This document shows, one piece after another, positions 1 through 10,965 of a stretch of 64,000 nt of DNA. A model generated the notes under the pieces. The model searched no databases and had not been told where the DNA came from. It saw only the letters and a program-made list of their open reading frames with translations. Origin of the DNA: Symsagittifera roscoffensis (taxonomy: Eukaryota > Xenacoelomorpha > Acoela > Convolutidae). How positions within the stretch are numbered: position 1 is the first letter of the stretch; each line of letters begins with the position of its first letter. The stretch is from the NCBI RefSeq assembly GCF_963678635.1, contig NC_087068.1, positions 46,639,785 to 46,703,784 of the forward strand, in the 5' to 3' direction. Made by a program: the position numbers and the translations under genes.

Positions 1-138
1 TTGAATAAAGTAACTTTAGGCTGTTCTAGACGAAAAGGGAAGGCTAAAGGCACAGCAAAAGCTTAAGCGAGCCGAAGTTAGGCGAGCTGTAAGACCCTTC
101 ACCGTTAGTGTGAATTGTCAAATAAGAGGCTTAACTTC

Positions 139-471
139 AATCCGGAAGGGTCTAGGAAAGTAGTGCATACCCTTCCTAGTTAATTGAAAGAGCAAAATTG
201 CATCGGAGAACGTATCCGGAGGGGTATGGCTTGAAAGTAGGAAATCTCCGAAAAGCTACTTTTACAAAACCGGAGGGTTCCCAATCCGGAGGGGTCAAAA
301 TTTTTTTTCAAGTTAGGAGGGTTCCGAATCCGGAGGGGTCTTATAGTTGCTAATTCGGAGGGGTCCAAATCCGGAGGGGTCTTATATCAACTAACTCAGA
401 GGGGTCCCAATCCGGAGGGGTCTAGTTTCTGCCAGTCCGGAAGGGTCCTATTTGTGCCAATCCGGAGGGGT
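139..471 (+). repeat. Array of about 11 short motifs, consensus AATCCGGAGGGGTC
   Basis: Variants of the 14-mer AATCCGGAGGGGTC occur near 139, 212, 271, 283, 314, 327, 352, 368, 395, 408, 433 and 458, spaced irregularly by 13-60 bp. Variable positions are mostly A/G within the GGAGGGG core. Solo copies occur at 1804, 1830, 2066 and 2540, and a related element has one at 34120. A complementary string, GACCCTTC, occurs at 93 and 2008, so the motifs could pair in RNA. The spacing is not that of a normal tandem array, which suggests repeated binding sites in a leader or LTR. Function is unknown. Confidence 0.8.
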
Positions 472-1255
472 ATTATTTTATTAAAGGACTTAGGTAAACG
501 AAAGAAAGACTAAAAAGTGAGAGGTATTAGGTTATTAGCACACAGGCTAGGTATCAGTGACTGCACTGGTAACTTGCCTTTCAATAAGAACCAGACCAAA
601 ATAAAACAGGTCCGAACTCGGATATTCGCGACACTAAGTCTAAATTAAAAAGAGCGTGATTCATTGGTGTGGATTGTAACATAATACGTTTTTGGGGAAA
701 AGTGACTGCCCTGAGGATTTCAGTAGGTCTAGCTCGGGCAGTCCGAAGGCAGATTGGTAACACAGTACTCGGTGGGTGCAATAGACGCCCACTTGAGAAA
801 ATTACTGCCTTCAAAGTTTTGTCTGTTTGGTGCAGCACCGAGCAGGGAAAGCTTTTTCTTTAAAAGACAGGTTCGACTATTGTACTGCGACCGACTAAGA
901 GTACATTACACATACGTTTTTTTTCATAGAGGTATTCATAGTTTGACATTAAATATATATTTTGTTTTTTGATTTTAAATCAACATAAACTGTGCTTGAT
1001 TGGGTAGTGAGTACACTATCTTTTAAATTGACTGATAACATCATATTGTGCTAGTTTTCAAATCTTACCACCGATAATTGGTTAGTGTGAATAAATTTTA
1101 TACAAACTGTACTCTGATTACATACAGGGATTCGTGGTCACTATTTAATAGAATCTTGTGAAAATTATTGTGTTGTGTCATTATTATTGTTAATAAAACT
1201 ATAAGGTCTCTAGCAATCGAGTTAAGTATAGGCATTAAAAAGTGACAAATAGGGA
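472..1255 (+). other. Retroelement leader sequence, no gene seen
   Basis: AT-rich sequence between the motif array and the gag ATG at 1256, repeated at 3442-4225. Short ORFs on both strands have no recognisable protein character and are treated as chance. I could not place a primer-binding site with confidence. Confidence 0.5.
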
Positions 1256-1735
1256 ATGAGTCTAGACAAGTCAAGGATACCAAAACGAGGTAATAGCTCT
1301 AGGAAATTCATACCTGAAAAGCAAAGAAAAACGATGACCGATCCTTTTGTGGATTGGATCAAGCGATCCCGGTCCGACAAAGGGGAGACGGTTTCAGGCA
1401 GAATGGTTGAAACGAGAAGTCAGAAGACCTCAGAAGAGCAAAAAGTACTTTTAGAAGTGGAGGTCAATACGGACCATACCATGAACGACAACCAGGAAGT
1501 AAATGGACTGGAAGGGAGAGGCAGAAGGCTGGCGAGTGAATCTACTCCGGTAGAACAAGGCCATGATTTTGCCACTTCCACCGGGACATTGGATCGAGAG
1601 GAGATGTCGGAACTGTCCGACATCTCGACTGAAAAAGCGACAACTAGAAGATCTCCGACAGACAACACTATGATGGCAGGCGGAACTGGGAAACGAACAA
1701 CGTCATCATCAGGATTGTTACGATCAGTTTTGTAG
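1256..1735 (+). pseudogene. Truncated gag N-terminus (left copy)
   Basis: The first ~152 codons equal those of the ORF at 4226. After position 1711 the frame runs into unrelated sequence and stops at 1733. It therefore lacks the coiled-coil part of the right copy and everything downstream. It is best explained as an internally deleted retroelement copy. It could still encode a short acidic/basic peptide, but nothing suggests it is used. Confidence 0.75.
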
Positions 1736-2970
1736 CCCGTTTGTGAGGCTTGTACTGTAGGGTTATTTGAGCATTTAAGCACGTTAATGATAAATTGCGC
1801 TCAATCCGGAAGGGTCAGCTGATTTGCGCTCAATTCGGAAGGGTCTTGGGAGAAGACTGATCCGGCAAGCAGTAAAAGGAGCAACAAGAAGGGGCTCAAC
1901 GACAACAACAATCGACTGTTGGGTATCGTTAACAAGTTTTGTATCCCTTTTGGTACAAAAAGTAAGATAATAATCTGTGGGGGGCTCGACAGTGCTGCAC
2001 TGTAGTGACCCTTCACCGAACTGCGAATATCCGAGTTAAGCACCTTAATTCGGATATTAAACAAACCCGGAGGGGTATAGTATTACTAATATTATTAATT
2101 ATATAGCCTATATTAATAGTCTTATATCGTTTTTCAGTGAAAAACAACGAAAACAGACCGGTTTTTAGGGTCAAAATAGCGATATTTTGATCCCCCCACA
2201 AGTCGCGATTTTTGAAATATCGATATTTTTTGAAACGGAAAAAAGCACTAAGTTAGTGTGTTACATCGTAACTGCACTACCATAATAGAGAGAACCGGTT
2301 AAGTTTAGTTCGAAAGTGGTTGGAACTACTTTGGTACCGAGAACCGAAATTTGGTGATTTTTGAGAAAACGAAACACTATAAATTTAAAATTTTTTTTTA
2401 AATTTTTGAGTTACAACAGTAAAAATAGTTGTTCGGACAACATCCACTAGTGAATCTACAAGTTTTAAAACCCGCTACCCGAAAGCCTTCCGGGTTGCAG
2501 AGAAATCGAACTTAACGTGTTTGATTTGGTGGATTCATCAATCCGGAGGGGTACAGGTAGCATAGTTTTTCGCAAATTTTTTCAGCAAAAGCGTTTTAGA
2601 TCGGGTCTTTTGCATTGAAATAGAAGAGTATAGGCCTTCTGAGCTCGGATCAATAATTTTTAGTTCGAAAGGACCTGATTTGCGGAAAAAGTTACGCGGA
2701 ACCTATAAGAGAGAAAAATTTTTGAGTTTAGAAAAAAGACGTTTTGGTTAATAACTTTGGAACTACTGGGCATATCGAGTTGATCTTGGTACCAATAGAT
2801 CAGAAATTAGCTGAGCTTACTGATAGGGACAAAAGTTTTTCGGAAAATAAAGCGTGAAAATTTTTTGAGATTGTTTTTAGCAAATTCCTCAATTTGGAAG
2901 GGTACACCCTTCACGTTTTACAAAAAATTTTTAGAAAAGCCCTTATACCCCTACCAAAAGGTAATAGCGG
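1736..2970 (+). other. Non-coding LTR-like block joining the two tandem copies
   Basis: No convincing ORF. It contains solo CCGGAAGGGTC-type motifs at 1804, 1830, 2066 and 2540, a purine-rich tract near 1873-1899 that could be a polypurine tract, and a 75-bp segment (about 2480-2555) resembling 34060-34135 downstream of the large element. I read it as the 3' end plus LTR of a retroelement, with the LTR continuing into the repeat at 2971. The LTR ends were not resolved by eye. Confidence 0.45.
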
Positions 2971-4681
2971 TTGAATAAAGTAACTTTAGGCTGTTCTAGA
3001 CGAAAAGGGAAGGCTAAAGGCACAGCAAAAGCTTAAGCGAGCCGAAGTTAGGCGAGCTGTAAGACCCTTCACCGTTAGTGTGAATTGTCAAATAAGAGGC
3101 TTAACTTCAATCCGGAAGGGTCTAGGAAAGTAGTGCATACCCTTCCTAGTTAATTGAAAGAGCAAAATTGCATCGGAGAACGTATCCGGAGGGGTATGGC
3201 TTGAAAGTAGGAAATCTCCGAAAAGCTACTTTTACAAAACCGGAGGGTTCCCAATCCGGAGGGGTCAAAATTTTTTTTCAAGTTAGGAGGGTTCCGAATC
3301 CGGAGGGGTCTTATAGTTGCTAATTCGGAGGGGTCCAAATCCGGAGGGGTCTTATATCAACTAACTCAGAGGGGTCCCAATCCGGAGGGGTCTAGTTTCT
3401 GCCAGTCCGGAAGGGTCCTATTTGTGCCAATCCGGAGGGGTATTATTTTATTAAAGGACTTAGGTAAACGAAAGAAAGACTAAAAAGTGAGAGGTATTAG
3501 GTTATTAGCACACAGGCTAGGTATCAGTGACTGCACTGGTAACTTGCCTTTCAATAAGAACCAGACCAAAATAAAACAGGTCCGAACTCGGATATTCGCG
3601 ACACTAAGTCTAAATTAAAAAGAGCGTGATTCATTGGTGTGGATTGTAACATAATACGTTTTTGGGGAAAAGTGACTGCCCTGAGGATTTCAGTAGGTCT
3701 AGCTCGGGCAGTCCGAAGGCAGATTGGTAACACAGTACTCGGTGGGTGCAATAGACGCCCACTTGAGAAAATTACTGCCTTCAAAGTTTTGTCTGTTTGG
3801 TGCAGCACCGAGCAGGGAAAGCTTTTTCTTTAAAAGACAGGTTCGACTATTGTACTGCGACCGACTAAGAGTACATTACACATACGTTTTTTTTCATAGA
3901 GGTATTCATAGTTTGACATTAAATATATATTTTGTTTTTTGATTTTAAATCAACATAAACTGTGCTTGATTGGGTAGTGAGTACACTATCTTTTAAATTG
4001 ACTGATAACATCATATTGTGCTAGTTTTCAAATCTTACCACCGATAATTGGTTAGTGTGAATAAATTTTATACAAACTGTACTCTGATTACATACAGGGA
4101 TTCGTGGTCACTATTTAATAGAATCTTGTGAAAATTATTGTGTTGTGTCATTATTATTGTTAATAAAACTATAAGGTCTCTAGCAATCGAGTTAAGTATA
4201 GGCATTAAAAAGTGACAAATAGGGAATGAGTCTAGACAAGTCAAGGATACCAAAACGAGGTAATAGCTCTAGGAAATTCATACCTGAAAAGCAAAGAAAA
4301 ACGATGACCGATCCTTTTGTGGATTGGATCAAGCGATCCCGGTCCGACAAAGGGGAGACGGTTTCAGGCAGAATGGTTGAAACGAGAAGTCAGAAGACCT
4401 CAGAAGAGCAAAAAGTACTTTTAGAAGTGGAGGTCAATACGGACCATACCATGAACGACAACCAGGAAGTAAATGGACTGGAAGGGAGAGGCAGAAGGCT
4501 GGCGAGTGAATCTACTCCGGTAGAACAAGGCCATGATTTTGCCACTTCCACCGGGACATTGGATCGAGAGGAGATGTCGGAACTGTCCGACATCTCGACT
4601 GAAAAAGCGACAACTAGAAGATCTCCGACAGACAACACTATGATGGCAGGCGGAACTGGGAAACGAACAACGTCATCATCA
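2971..4681 (+). repeat. Right copy of the 1.7-kb direct repeat
   Basis: It matches 1-1711 at an offset of exactly 2,970 bp. This copy keeps the longer gag reading frame past 4681, so it is the parental-looking version. The left copy looks like an internally deleted derivative, with the gag start joined to sequence from elsewhere in the element at 1711/1712. Confidence 0.95.
3109..3441 (+). repeat. Second copy of the CCGGAGGGGTC motif array
   Basis: This is the array at 139-471 shifted by 2,970 bp, with the same number and order of motifs. It lies 0.8-1.1 kb upstream of the gag start at 4226, in what should be LTR or 5' leader sequence. Confidence 0.85.
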
Positions 4682-5581
4682 TTCTCAGAAAGGATGAAGA
4701 ACACCTTCGGAAACATCTTTCCATTCAGCATGGGAGGAGGAGCAGGAAACGACGGTGAATCCAAGGAGGAAGAGGATGAAGAGGAGCAAGGGGACTTTGG
4801 ATCTCAAGTCAGCCTCAATAGTTCGATACAGGAAAATGAGGCACACGTCGGAAGAGAGACTGGAACCATGGACAAATTTGGTGTAGTGACAACGATAAGC
4901 AAAGAGGCAAACACACCGGGCCAGTCAAAAGACTTCGCGAATAGGACAAGTTCAGAGCCACAAACTGGAGAGAGTAGAACCAGAGGGCTAGGCAACGCGT
5001 TAGCGGATCCTGAAATAGATAATGAAAAGACGTCGAAGCAGAGAGTTAAGGCCCGGATCTCGACCAGCACGAAGCTACCTGGGACCGACAGGGTTACACC
5101 ACCACTAGTGACGCCACTCGTGGATAACGGGGCAGCACTAGAAGAAGCTTTAAACAACATAGTGGACAGTTTAGGAGAACAAAACGAGCAGATGTCAATA
5201 AGGATGAGTGAACTAGAAAGAGCAGTTCACATTGAAAGAGAAAGTCTGCGGGAAGAAATAAACCGCAATAGACAGGAAGTTGGCAGGAGCGAAAAACGCT
5301 TGAAAGAAAGAACGGACGAGCATATGGCGAAGAACTTGTCGCGAATGACCAGAGAGGCGGAACAGCGAGAGTTACGCTTAAGAGACGACATGGAGAAGTT
5401 AAGAATTCAACAAGAGCAGTCTCTTGGGACTCTTGACACAAAGATAGACGCGATGATGGAGAGGCGAACTCAGGCTATCATGGATAGGTTGGACGGGCTA
5501 CTAAGCAGCAAGAGTGGACCAAAAGAAGGAGAACCGAACTCGGGAGGTCCCAGCAAGGAACCGAGGGTGAACTTAATGTAA
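4226..5581 (+). CDS. Gag N-terminal region of a Ty3/gypsy-type element, truncated at 3' end
   Basis: 451 codons from an ATG at 4226. The order of parts matches the minus-strand gag at 8532-10025: a basic start; a short M-V-x-T-R-S motif (residue 50 here, 43 there); an acidic/serine-rich stretch; a conserved S-F-x-E-(K/R) patch followed by F-G (about residues 153-168); then a long charged coiled coil (about residues 304-416). This supports a structural (capsid-precursor) role in particle assembly. It lacks the capsid core and zinc knuckles, because at about 5581-5595 it runs into the tail of an inverted element. The stop is created at that junction, so this is a truncated gag rather than a complete gene. 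I infer gag identity from the shared layout, not from a capsid fold. Confidence 0.65.
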   Translation: MSLDKSRIPKRGNSSRKFIPEKQRKTMTDPFVDWIKRSRSDKGETVSGRMVETRSQKTSEEQKVLLEVEVNTDHTMNDNQEVNGLEGRGRRLASESTPVEQGHDFATSTGTLDREEMSELSDISTEKATTRRSPTDNTMMAGGTGKRTTSSSFSERMKNTFGNIFPFSMGGGAGNDGESKEEEDEEEQGDFGSQVSLNSSIQENEAHVGRETGTMDKFGVVTTISKEANTPGQSKDFANRTSSEPQTGESRTRGLGNALADPEIDNEKTSKQRVKARISTSTKLPGTDRVTPPLVTPLVDNGAALEEALNNIVDSLGEQNEQMSIRMSELERAVHIERESLREEINRNRQEVGRSEKRLKERTDEHMAKNLSRMTREAEQRELRLRDDMEKLRIQQEQSLGTLDTKIDAMMERRTQAIMDRLDGLLSSKSGPKEGEPNSGGPSKEPRVNLM

Positions 5582-8519
5582 CATTCGTCATGTAACAGAC
5601 GCACATTACCAGGTTGCCGTACTTCTTCGTCACGCCTATCAACGCATGCGCCATCAGCCGCTGAAACGTGGCTGTTGCATTGCAGAGTCCGAACGGCATC
5701 CGTTTCCATTGAAACAGACCCAACTCGCAGGCGAACCCTGTCTTGTCCCTGTCTTGCTTCCTTAATGGTACCTGCCAAAAGGCCGAGCCTAAATCAAGAG
5801 TCGTAAAAAATTTCGCATCACCTAACTTCGAGAGGCTCTCATCAATTCTAGGTATGGGATAGGCATCCTTCACCGTGACGGAGTTCAGGTATCGAAAGTC
5901 ACAACAAAACCTTAACTGGTCGCCTTTCTTTTTGGCCATCACTACTCCACACGCCCACTGTGACTTGGATGGTTCTATCATGTCATACTCTAGTAACGTT
6001 TCGATTTCTTTTCTACACGCGTCCGATTTGTGTGGGGTCATGCGCCTCGCCCCCTCCCTGTGTGGTACCGCGTTTTCCTCAAGTTCTATTTCATGTTCAA
6101 CAAAATTACAACACCCGATATCCGCCTTATGCCTTGAAAAAACCTCCTCGTTCCGCTCTAGTACGTCCTTGATAGCTTCGAGCTGTTCTTCTTTCAGTTT
6201 GCCCCTCAAATGTTCAATCTCCGGCAGAACCGGTTTATCAGTTTGCATTTCATCTGGTGTGGGTCGCTCTGGAAAGTTCGAACAGCTCGAAAGCCCATCG
6301 TCCGTTTCTGACTTAAGTGATTTGATAAGACCTGAAGAATCTTTTATTCTCTGCAATCGTCTCAAGATACAAATTTTGTCCCTGTGGTCGGGACAATCAA
6401 CAACTTCATTTTGTTTTGAGTTCTCAATCGTTTCATATCGAGTTTTAACCGGTAAAGCATATCCCAGCTTCCTCCCTCTCTGTATCGTGATCGGTATATC
6501 AAGGGTATTCAACAAGACACTGACGCAGAGGCCGCTCTTCGTTATCGAAAATGATCTTCCTAAAACAGCAGCGCTTTGACTATTAGGATTTGGAACTATA
6601 CACACTTGCTTGTTGTCGCTTAGTTCATTATAATTTTTCATCCTCAAGCTTACGATTGCCGCTTCATTAGCTTTTAACCTCACTCTCCTACTCAAGAATA
6701 CCGGTGCTTTGTTCTCATTTGCCATTATTAAATTTACCGGTTTGATTGCGTACCTCCTATCCGGGTTCCGTATCCTGAACATTGCATTATTTAGATCTAT
6801 CGTTACGTCGAAATTCCTGATGAAGTCTCTGCCCAAAATGAATTGGTCAGATTCATCTAGGTTTTCTACCACGATGAAGCTCATCCACAGGTTACGTTCC
6901 CCCAAATTGAGGGCTATTATCGGCGTCCTGCCCAGCACCCGTAGGGCCCCTTTGTTTGCAGCTGACAGCCGTATTCTCGAGTCTATCAAGTCACCTTTGT
7001 CAAAGCCCATCTTTTCCCATGTTTCGATTGGTATGACGCTCAAGACTGCTCCCGTGTCAAGTAATCCACGCAACTGAGTCTTTTTGCCATTTATGTCTAG
7101 CACGTGCCCTGTCACGTCTGCTTCCGTCCCGATGTGCATTGCATCTTCTTCAAGCATGGCACAGTGTCCGATCGATCTTACTTTCAACTCTTCTTTCCCT
7201 ACATAGATCTGTCCAATTAGGTCTTCGTCGCATGTTATCATCGTCTTGGTATAGATGTTGATTCCATCTATATTTAGCATGACCTCGTGTGGACCATAAG
7301 CTTCAGTGTACCTATTATCAACACGTACCGACTTGCTGCCCCCTCTCGTGAGTAGTGCCCTGAGCGCTCTGGAAGTCGTTTGTGGACTTATTCCACTCAA
7401 GTAGTCTGCATACACGTCAATGTGCATTATCGTCTGGTCGCTCGGCTCGCTCAAGTTTCTGGTTACCTCGTGTCCGCCCACTGTGATTATCGACATTATT
7501 CTTGCTCGGATTTTCGATATTCCAAAAGGTTTACCTGTCACCATTTTCACGGTGTTACAATTCCCGGTCTTCATTGAGCCCGTTCTAGCCTCTGGTATTG
7601 AGTTCGATCCGGTTAATGCTTCGTTAAAATTCTGTCTTTCGATCTCCAACTTTAGTCGTTGCTCTATTTCTTTCGCAGCCAGATCTTGTTTCACTTTGGC
7701 AATTGCTTCCGTCGCCGCTTTCTCATAATTTATCTCTAGAGAGCTTCCGGCCGCGGACTCTAACGCACCGCTAACATGTGTAACAGCTTTCACTGTCTTC
7801 GTCGGCAATTCGGTGTTTGGTGCCCCCAAGTTCCTAGATTCAAACTCGTTTTGCCTGTTCCGCTGATTCTGCACCGCCGCTAATGCCAACTTATGTTTGG
7901 GGTGATTCTGGTCCTTGACCGCTTCCCAGAACAAGGGACAATCCATTCTGAAGTGCCCCTCCTGGTTACAGAAGAAGCATCTGGCGCCTATCTTGATGAT
8001 TAAGCCATTATAGTACTCGTGTTCCTCCATCTGACTCATATCCTCCTCATCCGGTGCATAACCTAGGCTCTTCATGCCTTGTTTGTACGTTGTGCAGTCA
8101 GCCACATGATGATCCGCTGACCCGCAGTTCGCGCATGATCTGCGCTTGTCCATATCATCTCTAGGTTTGTACCATGATGACCTCTGGGGTTGGCTTCCCC
8201 CTTGCGTGTTCCTGTTTTCAGAATATGAGTACTTCTTAGGTTTCATCAGCATGTATTCTCTTGATTTCTGTCTCATTTCTTCTGGGGTGGGTGCGCTGTC
8301 CTTCGACAATGTGTAGTATGTTGCTAACATTGTCCTTAAGTCATCACTTTTCACCCCATCGATGAACTTCGAGGCAATGCTAAAGTTCCGTCTATTTGTC
8401 GACTCCTCTGGGTCACTCCTCCTTCTCAAGCTCTCGAGGTCATCTAGGAACCGATCTATTGACTCGTCGTCCCTCTGCCTTCTCTTTTCAAATCGCATCA
8501 TCGCTTGGTGACCCTTCAT
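5582..8519 (-). pseudogene. Ty3/gypsy gag C-term / protease / reverse transcriptase, truncated in RT
   Basis: Minus strand, in frame with the gag ORF at 8532-10025 after a single TGA. In order: the end of the capsid region, two CCHC zinc knuckles (C-x2-C-x4-H-x4-C, near 8140-8097 and 7985-7945), a coiled-coil linker, an aspartic protease with a D-T-G active site (about 7060), and the N-terminal half of reverse transcriptase with the fingers and palm-entry motifs. The frame breaks just before the catalytic Y-x-D-D box would appear, at about 5595-5581, where it meets the plus-strand gag ORF. RNase H and integrase are absent. Residue identity with the plus-strand element at 13364-17746 is high but clearly not recent, so these are two subfamilies. 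Confidence 0.9.
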
Positions 8520-8531
8520 GCCTGACCCGAA

Positions 8532-10025
8532 TCAATTCAGCAATATCTCGAAGATCTTGTCCGCAGTGTCGCGTTCTTCCTCCTTCTTTGCGACCACGCA
8601 TTTTAATGCCGTTCCTTCCAAGTTGCTCAGTATGGCTGTACATGCTTGTCTTTCGTCACTCAAGTTATCTTGTTCTAGATGTAATCTCATCACTTCCACC
8701 CAAGTGTCAATGCATCCATCGGAGTCGTCTTTGAATTCTTTTGGCTTCTTGAATGTCTTTCTTGATTTTCCCTCTCTCCTGTCGCTCGAGTCAGTGTTCC
8801 TCGTGGCGAAGGCCTCTAGAGTCCTGTTCATCATCTCCCAAGTGCTGGCCCATGTCATAGCATCCGGTCCTGTGTTGCTGTTAGCTGTTGAATCTCCCGG
8901 AGCAGTCGTTGTATTCGACGTTCCATTCTTCATTATTGTTTTCGCAGCTGTTGGTGCTATGCTTATCGCATCCCTGGTTAAGGGCAACGGTGTCGATTGC
9001 CGTTTGTTCCTTTGTGGTTCTACAAAGTCAACTCTGGTGCCTTGCATACGATCCGCTGCCGGTCTTTCTTGTGGAGTAGAACCTCTCAAGATTGCATCCA
9101 ACTTCGCCTGTATTGCACACGAACTCTCGGCTTGACTCTTGCTCATTGTGTCCATTCTCCTTTCCAGGCTCCCTAATTGGCTGTTGACATCATCATATCG
9201 GTTCTTCAACTGTTGCATGTCTGTTTTGATGTTCTTTTCTCGTTCTTCATTGGTGGCTTCTACCTTATCTGACATTTCCTTGAGTCTCTCATCTGTTGCC
9301 TTAGCTAGGTTAAAATAACTGTCTAGATACTCGTGCTTGTTGTATCTTATCTCCTTTTTTATCACCTCTCTGTCTTCTTCACTGTGCTTAAGTCTTTTGT
9401 CAATCTGATTTAATTTCGCCAACAAGTCACCCAGCTCAATGGTAGTCTCTTCATGGTCAGCTGTCGGTCTCTCTTCGGCCGTAGCCTCTGCTTTAGCTTG
9501 TTCCTCTCTTGGATTGGCTTCTGAGGTCTTCGTGCTCACTGTCCCAAATGTTCGTGCTCTTTCTGCTTTTGGTTCTTCAGTCACGTTTTCTTTCGTTTTT
9601 ATTCCGAACATTATTCCCAATTTTTCCGTAAAAGATGTCCTCTTTACTTGAGAGTCTTCTTTCACCGTTTCTTCGGTGTTGCCTATTGCATCTTCCGCGT
9701 CATCTATCGGTGAGAACTCTATGGGTTTCTGGTTCGGTTCCTCTGCATTGGGCATTGGAGTTGACTCTTTCGCCATCTTCCTTGTTTCATCCACACTTTG
9801 ATCGGGTGTCTCTAGATCAATCTCGATGGTGGGTTCTACTCGCTCCCCTTCCGTGCCCTCTTTCGCCCTGTTCTCCGCTGTACTCCTTGTGCTGACCATG
9901 TTAACTGAAAAGTTCTTCTTCGTTATCTTTGGGCCCGTTGATGTCGTTCCGCGCAGCGATGAATTATATTTCGTGTTTGATCCACTTGACCTTTTTTCGA
10001 GCACCGGTACCCTACTCCGCCTCAT
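8532..10025 (-). pseudogene. Gag N-terminal and capsid part of the minus-strand Ty3/gypsy element
   Basis: 497 codons from an ATG at 10025 (minus strand), ended by TGA at 8534-8532. The frame continues unbroken on the other side to 5582. The plus-strand relative has an arginine codon at this point, so a CGA-to-TGA transition is the simplest explanation. Features: basic N-terminus, M-V-S-T-R-S motif, acidic region, coiled coil (about residues 198-315), a P/T-rich linker, then the start of the capsid domain containing the D-G-C-I-D-T-W signature shared with the gag at 13364. Role: structural polyprotein of the element. Non-functional because of the stop and the 3' truncation, unless the stop is read through. 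Confidence 0.88.
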
Positions 10026-10344
10026 TATTTCTATTTACAACTGCTTCTATTTACAATTTTATTATATGCACGATTCTAATCTAAGGGTAAAAAAATAATA
10101 AAACAACAAGACAACAAAAAAAAAAAAATTTTTTGTGGTAACAAATTTAGTACAACGTGTTAAAAACCTTGTTGTAGCTCTCTTTCTAAAACCTTTGAAA
10201 AATTTCCCTTAATGTGGTCTCAACTGTACCTATTTCGATTTGTCTTATTCTGTCTTAAAACACCCTTGTTGTAATTTGACTTCAATTTCTATACCGTCCC
10301 AAGACTATTCGTCACTATCACAGTACTCCCCGCTAGTGTCCTAA
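10026..10344. other. 5' flank of the minus-strand gag, A-rich, no gene
   Basis: Contains an A-rich low-complexity run (about 10085-10135) and otherwise plain AT-rich sequence. By position it is the 5' leader of the minus-strand element. No promoter or primer-binding site could be placed. Confidence 0.5.
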
Positions 10345-10965
10345 GACCCTTGTACCAAGACCACTGTTCCAAGACTGCTGTCCCAAGACTAGTGTCCCAA
10401 GACTACTGTCCCAAGACCAGTGTCCCAAGGCTAGTGTCCCAAGACTAGTGTCCCAAGACTACTGTCCCAAGACTAGTGTCCCAAGGGTAGTGTCCCAAGA
10501 CCAGTGTCCCAAGGCTAGTGTCCCAAGACTACTGTCCCAAGACTAGTGTCCCAAGGGTAGTGTCCCAAGACCAGTGTCCCAAGGCTGGTGTCCCAAGACT
10601 AGTGTCCCAAGACTAGTGTCCCAAGACCACTGTCCCAAGACCCTGTCCCAAGACCCCCGTCCCAAGACCACTGTCCCAAGACCCCTGTCCCAAGACCCTG
10701 TCCCAAGACCCTGTCCCAAGACCCTGTCCCAAGACCCTGTCCCAAGACCCTGTCCCAAGACAGGTGTCCCAAGACCACTGTCCCAAGACCCTGTCCCAAG
10801 ACCACTGTCCCAAGACCCTGTCCCAAGACCCTGTCCCAAGACCACTGTCCCAAGACCACTGTCCCAAGACCCTGTCCCAAGACCACTGTCCCAAGACTCT
10901 GTCCCAAGACCAGTGTCCCAAGACTGCTCTGTCCCAAGACTTCTTCGGTCTTGTCCCAATACTCG
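10345..10965 (+). repeat. Minisatellite of about 44 units, core TGTCCCAAGACC
   Basis: Units of 13-14 bp with the invariant core GTCCCAAG followed by a variable GACC, GACCAC, GACTAG, GACTAC or GGCTAG. The left half is mostly 14-bp units with CTAG/CCAG tails; the right half is mostly 13-bp ACCC units alternating with ACCAC units, so sub-families expanded separately. The array stays open in several frames on both strands only because the unit contains no stop; I treat those ORFs as artefacts. It lies between two divergently oriented gag genes. Confidence 0.95.

Larger units (their letters stand above)
1..1711 (+). repeat. Left copy of a 1.7-kb direct repeat (period 2,970 bp)
   Basis: This stretch recurs at 2971-4681; I found no mismatch in any line I compared. 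It holds the motif-rich leader and the first ~150 codons of a gag-like ORF that starts at 1256. The copies part exactly after position 1711 (right copy 4681). The right copy continues the gag ORF, while the left one jumps to unrelated non-coding sequence. Identity across both non-coding and coding parts points to a very recent duplication, or to two elements sharing an LTR. The repeat may extend left beyond the window. Confidence 0.95.

Noticed and set aside
669-863. Small ORFs on both strands in the retroelement leader, repeated at 3639-3833
   Set aside because: They repeat only because the DNA is duplicated; no protein features and no supporting start context.
5875-9135. Plus-strand ORFs of 100-234 codons opposite the minus-strand gag-pol
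   Set aside because: Antisense shadows of a long real coding frame; composition is rich in S, C and F, with no domain content.
10345-10965. CRISPR-like array (short repeats)
   Set aside because: Units are contiguous with no spacers, and the genome is eukaryotic; it is a minisatellite.
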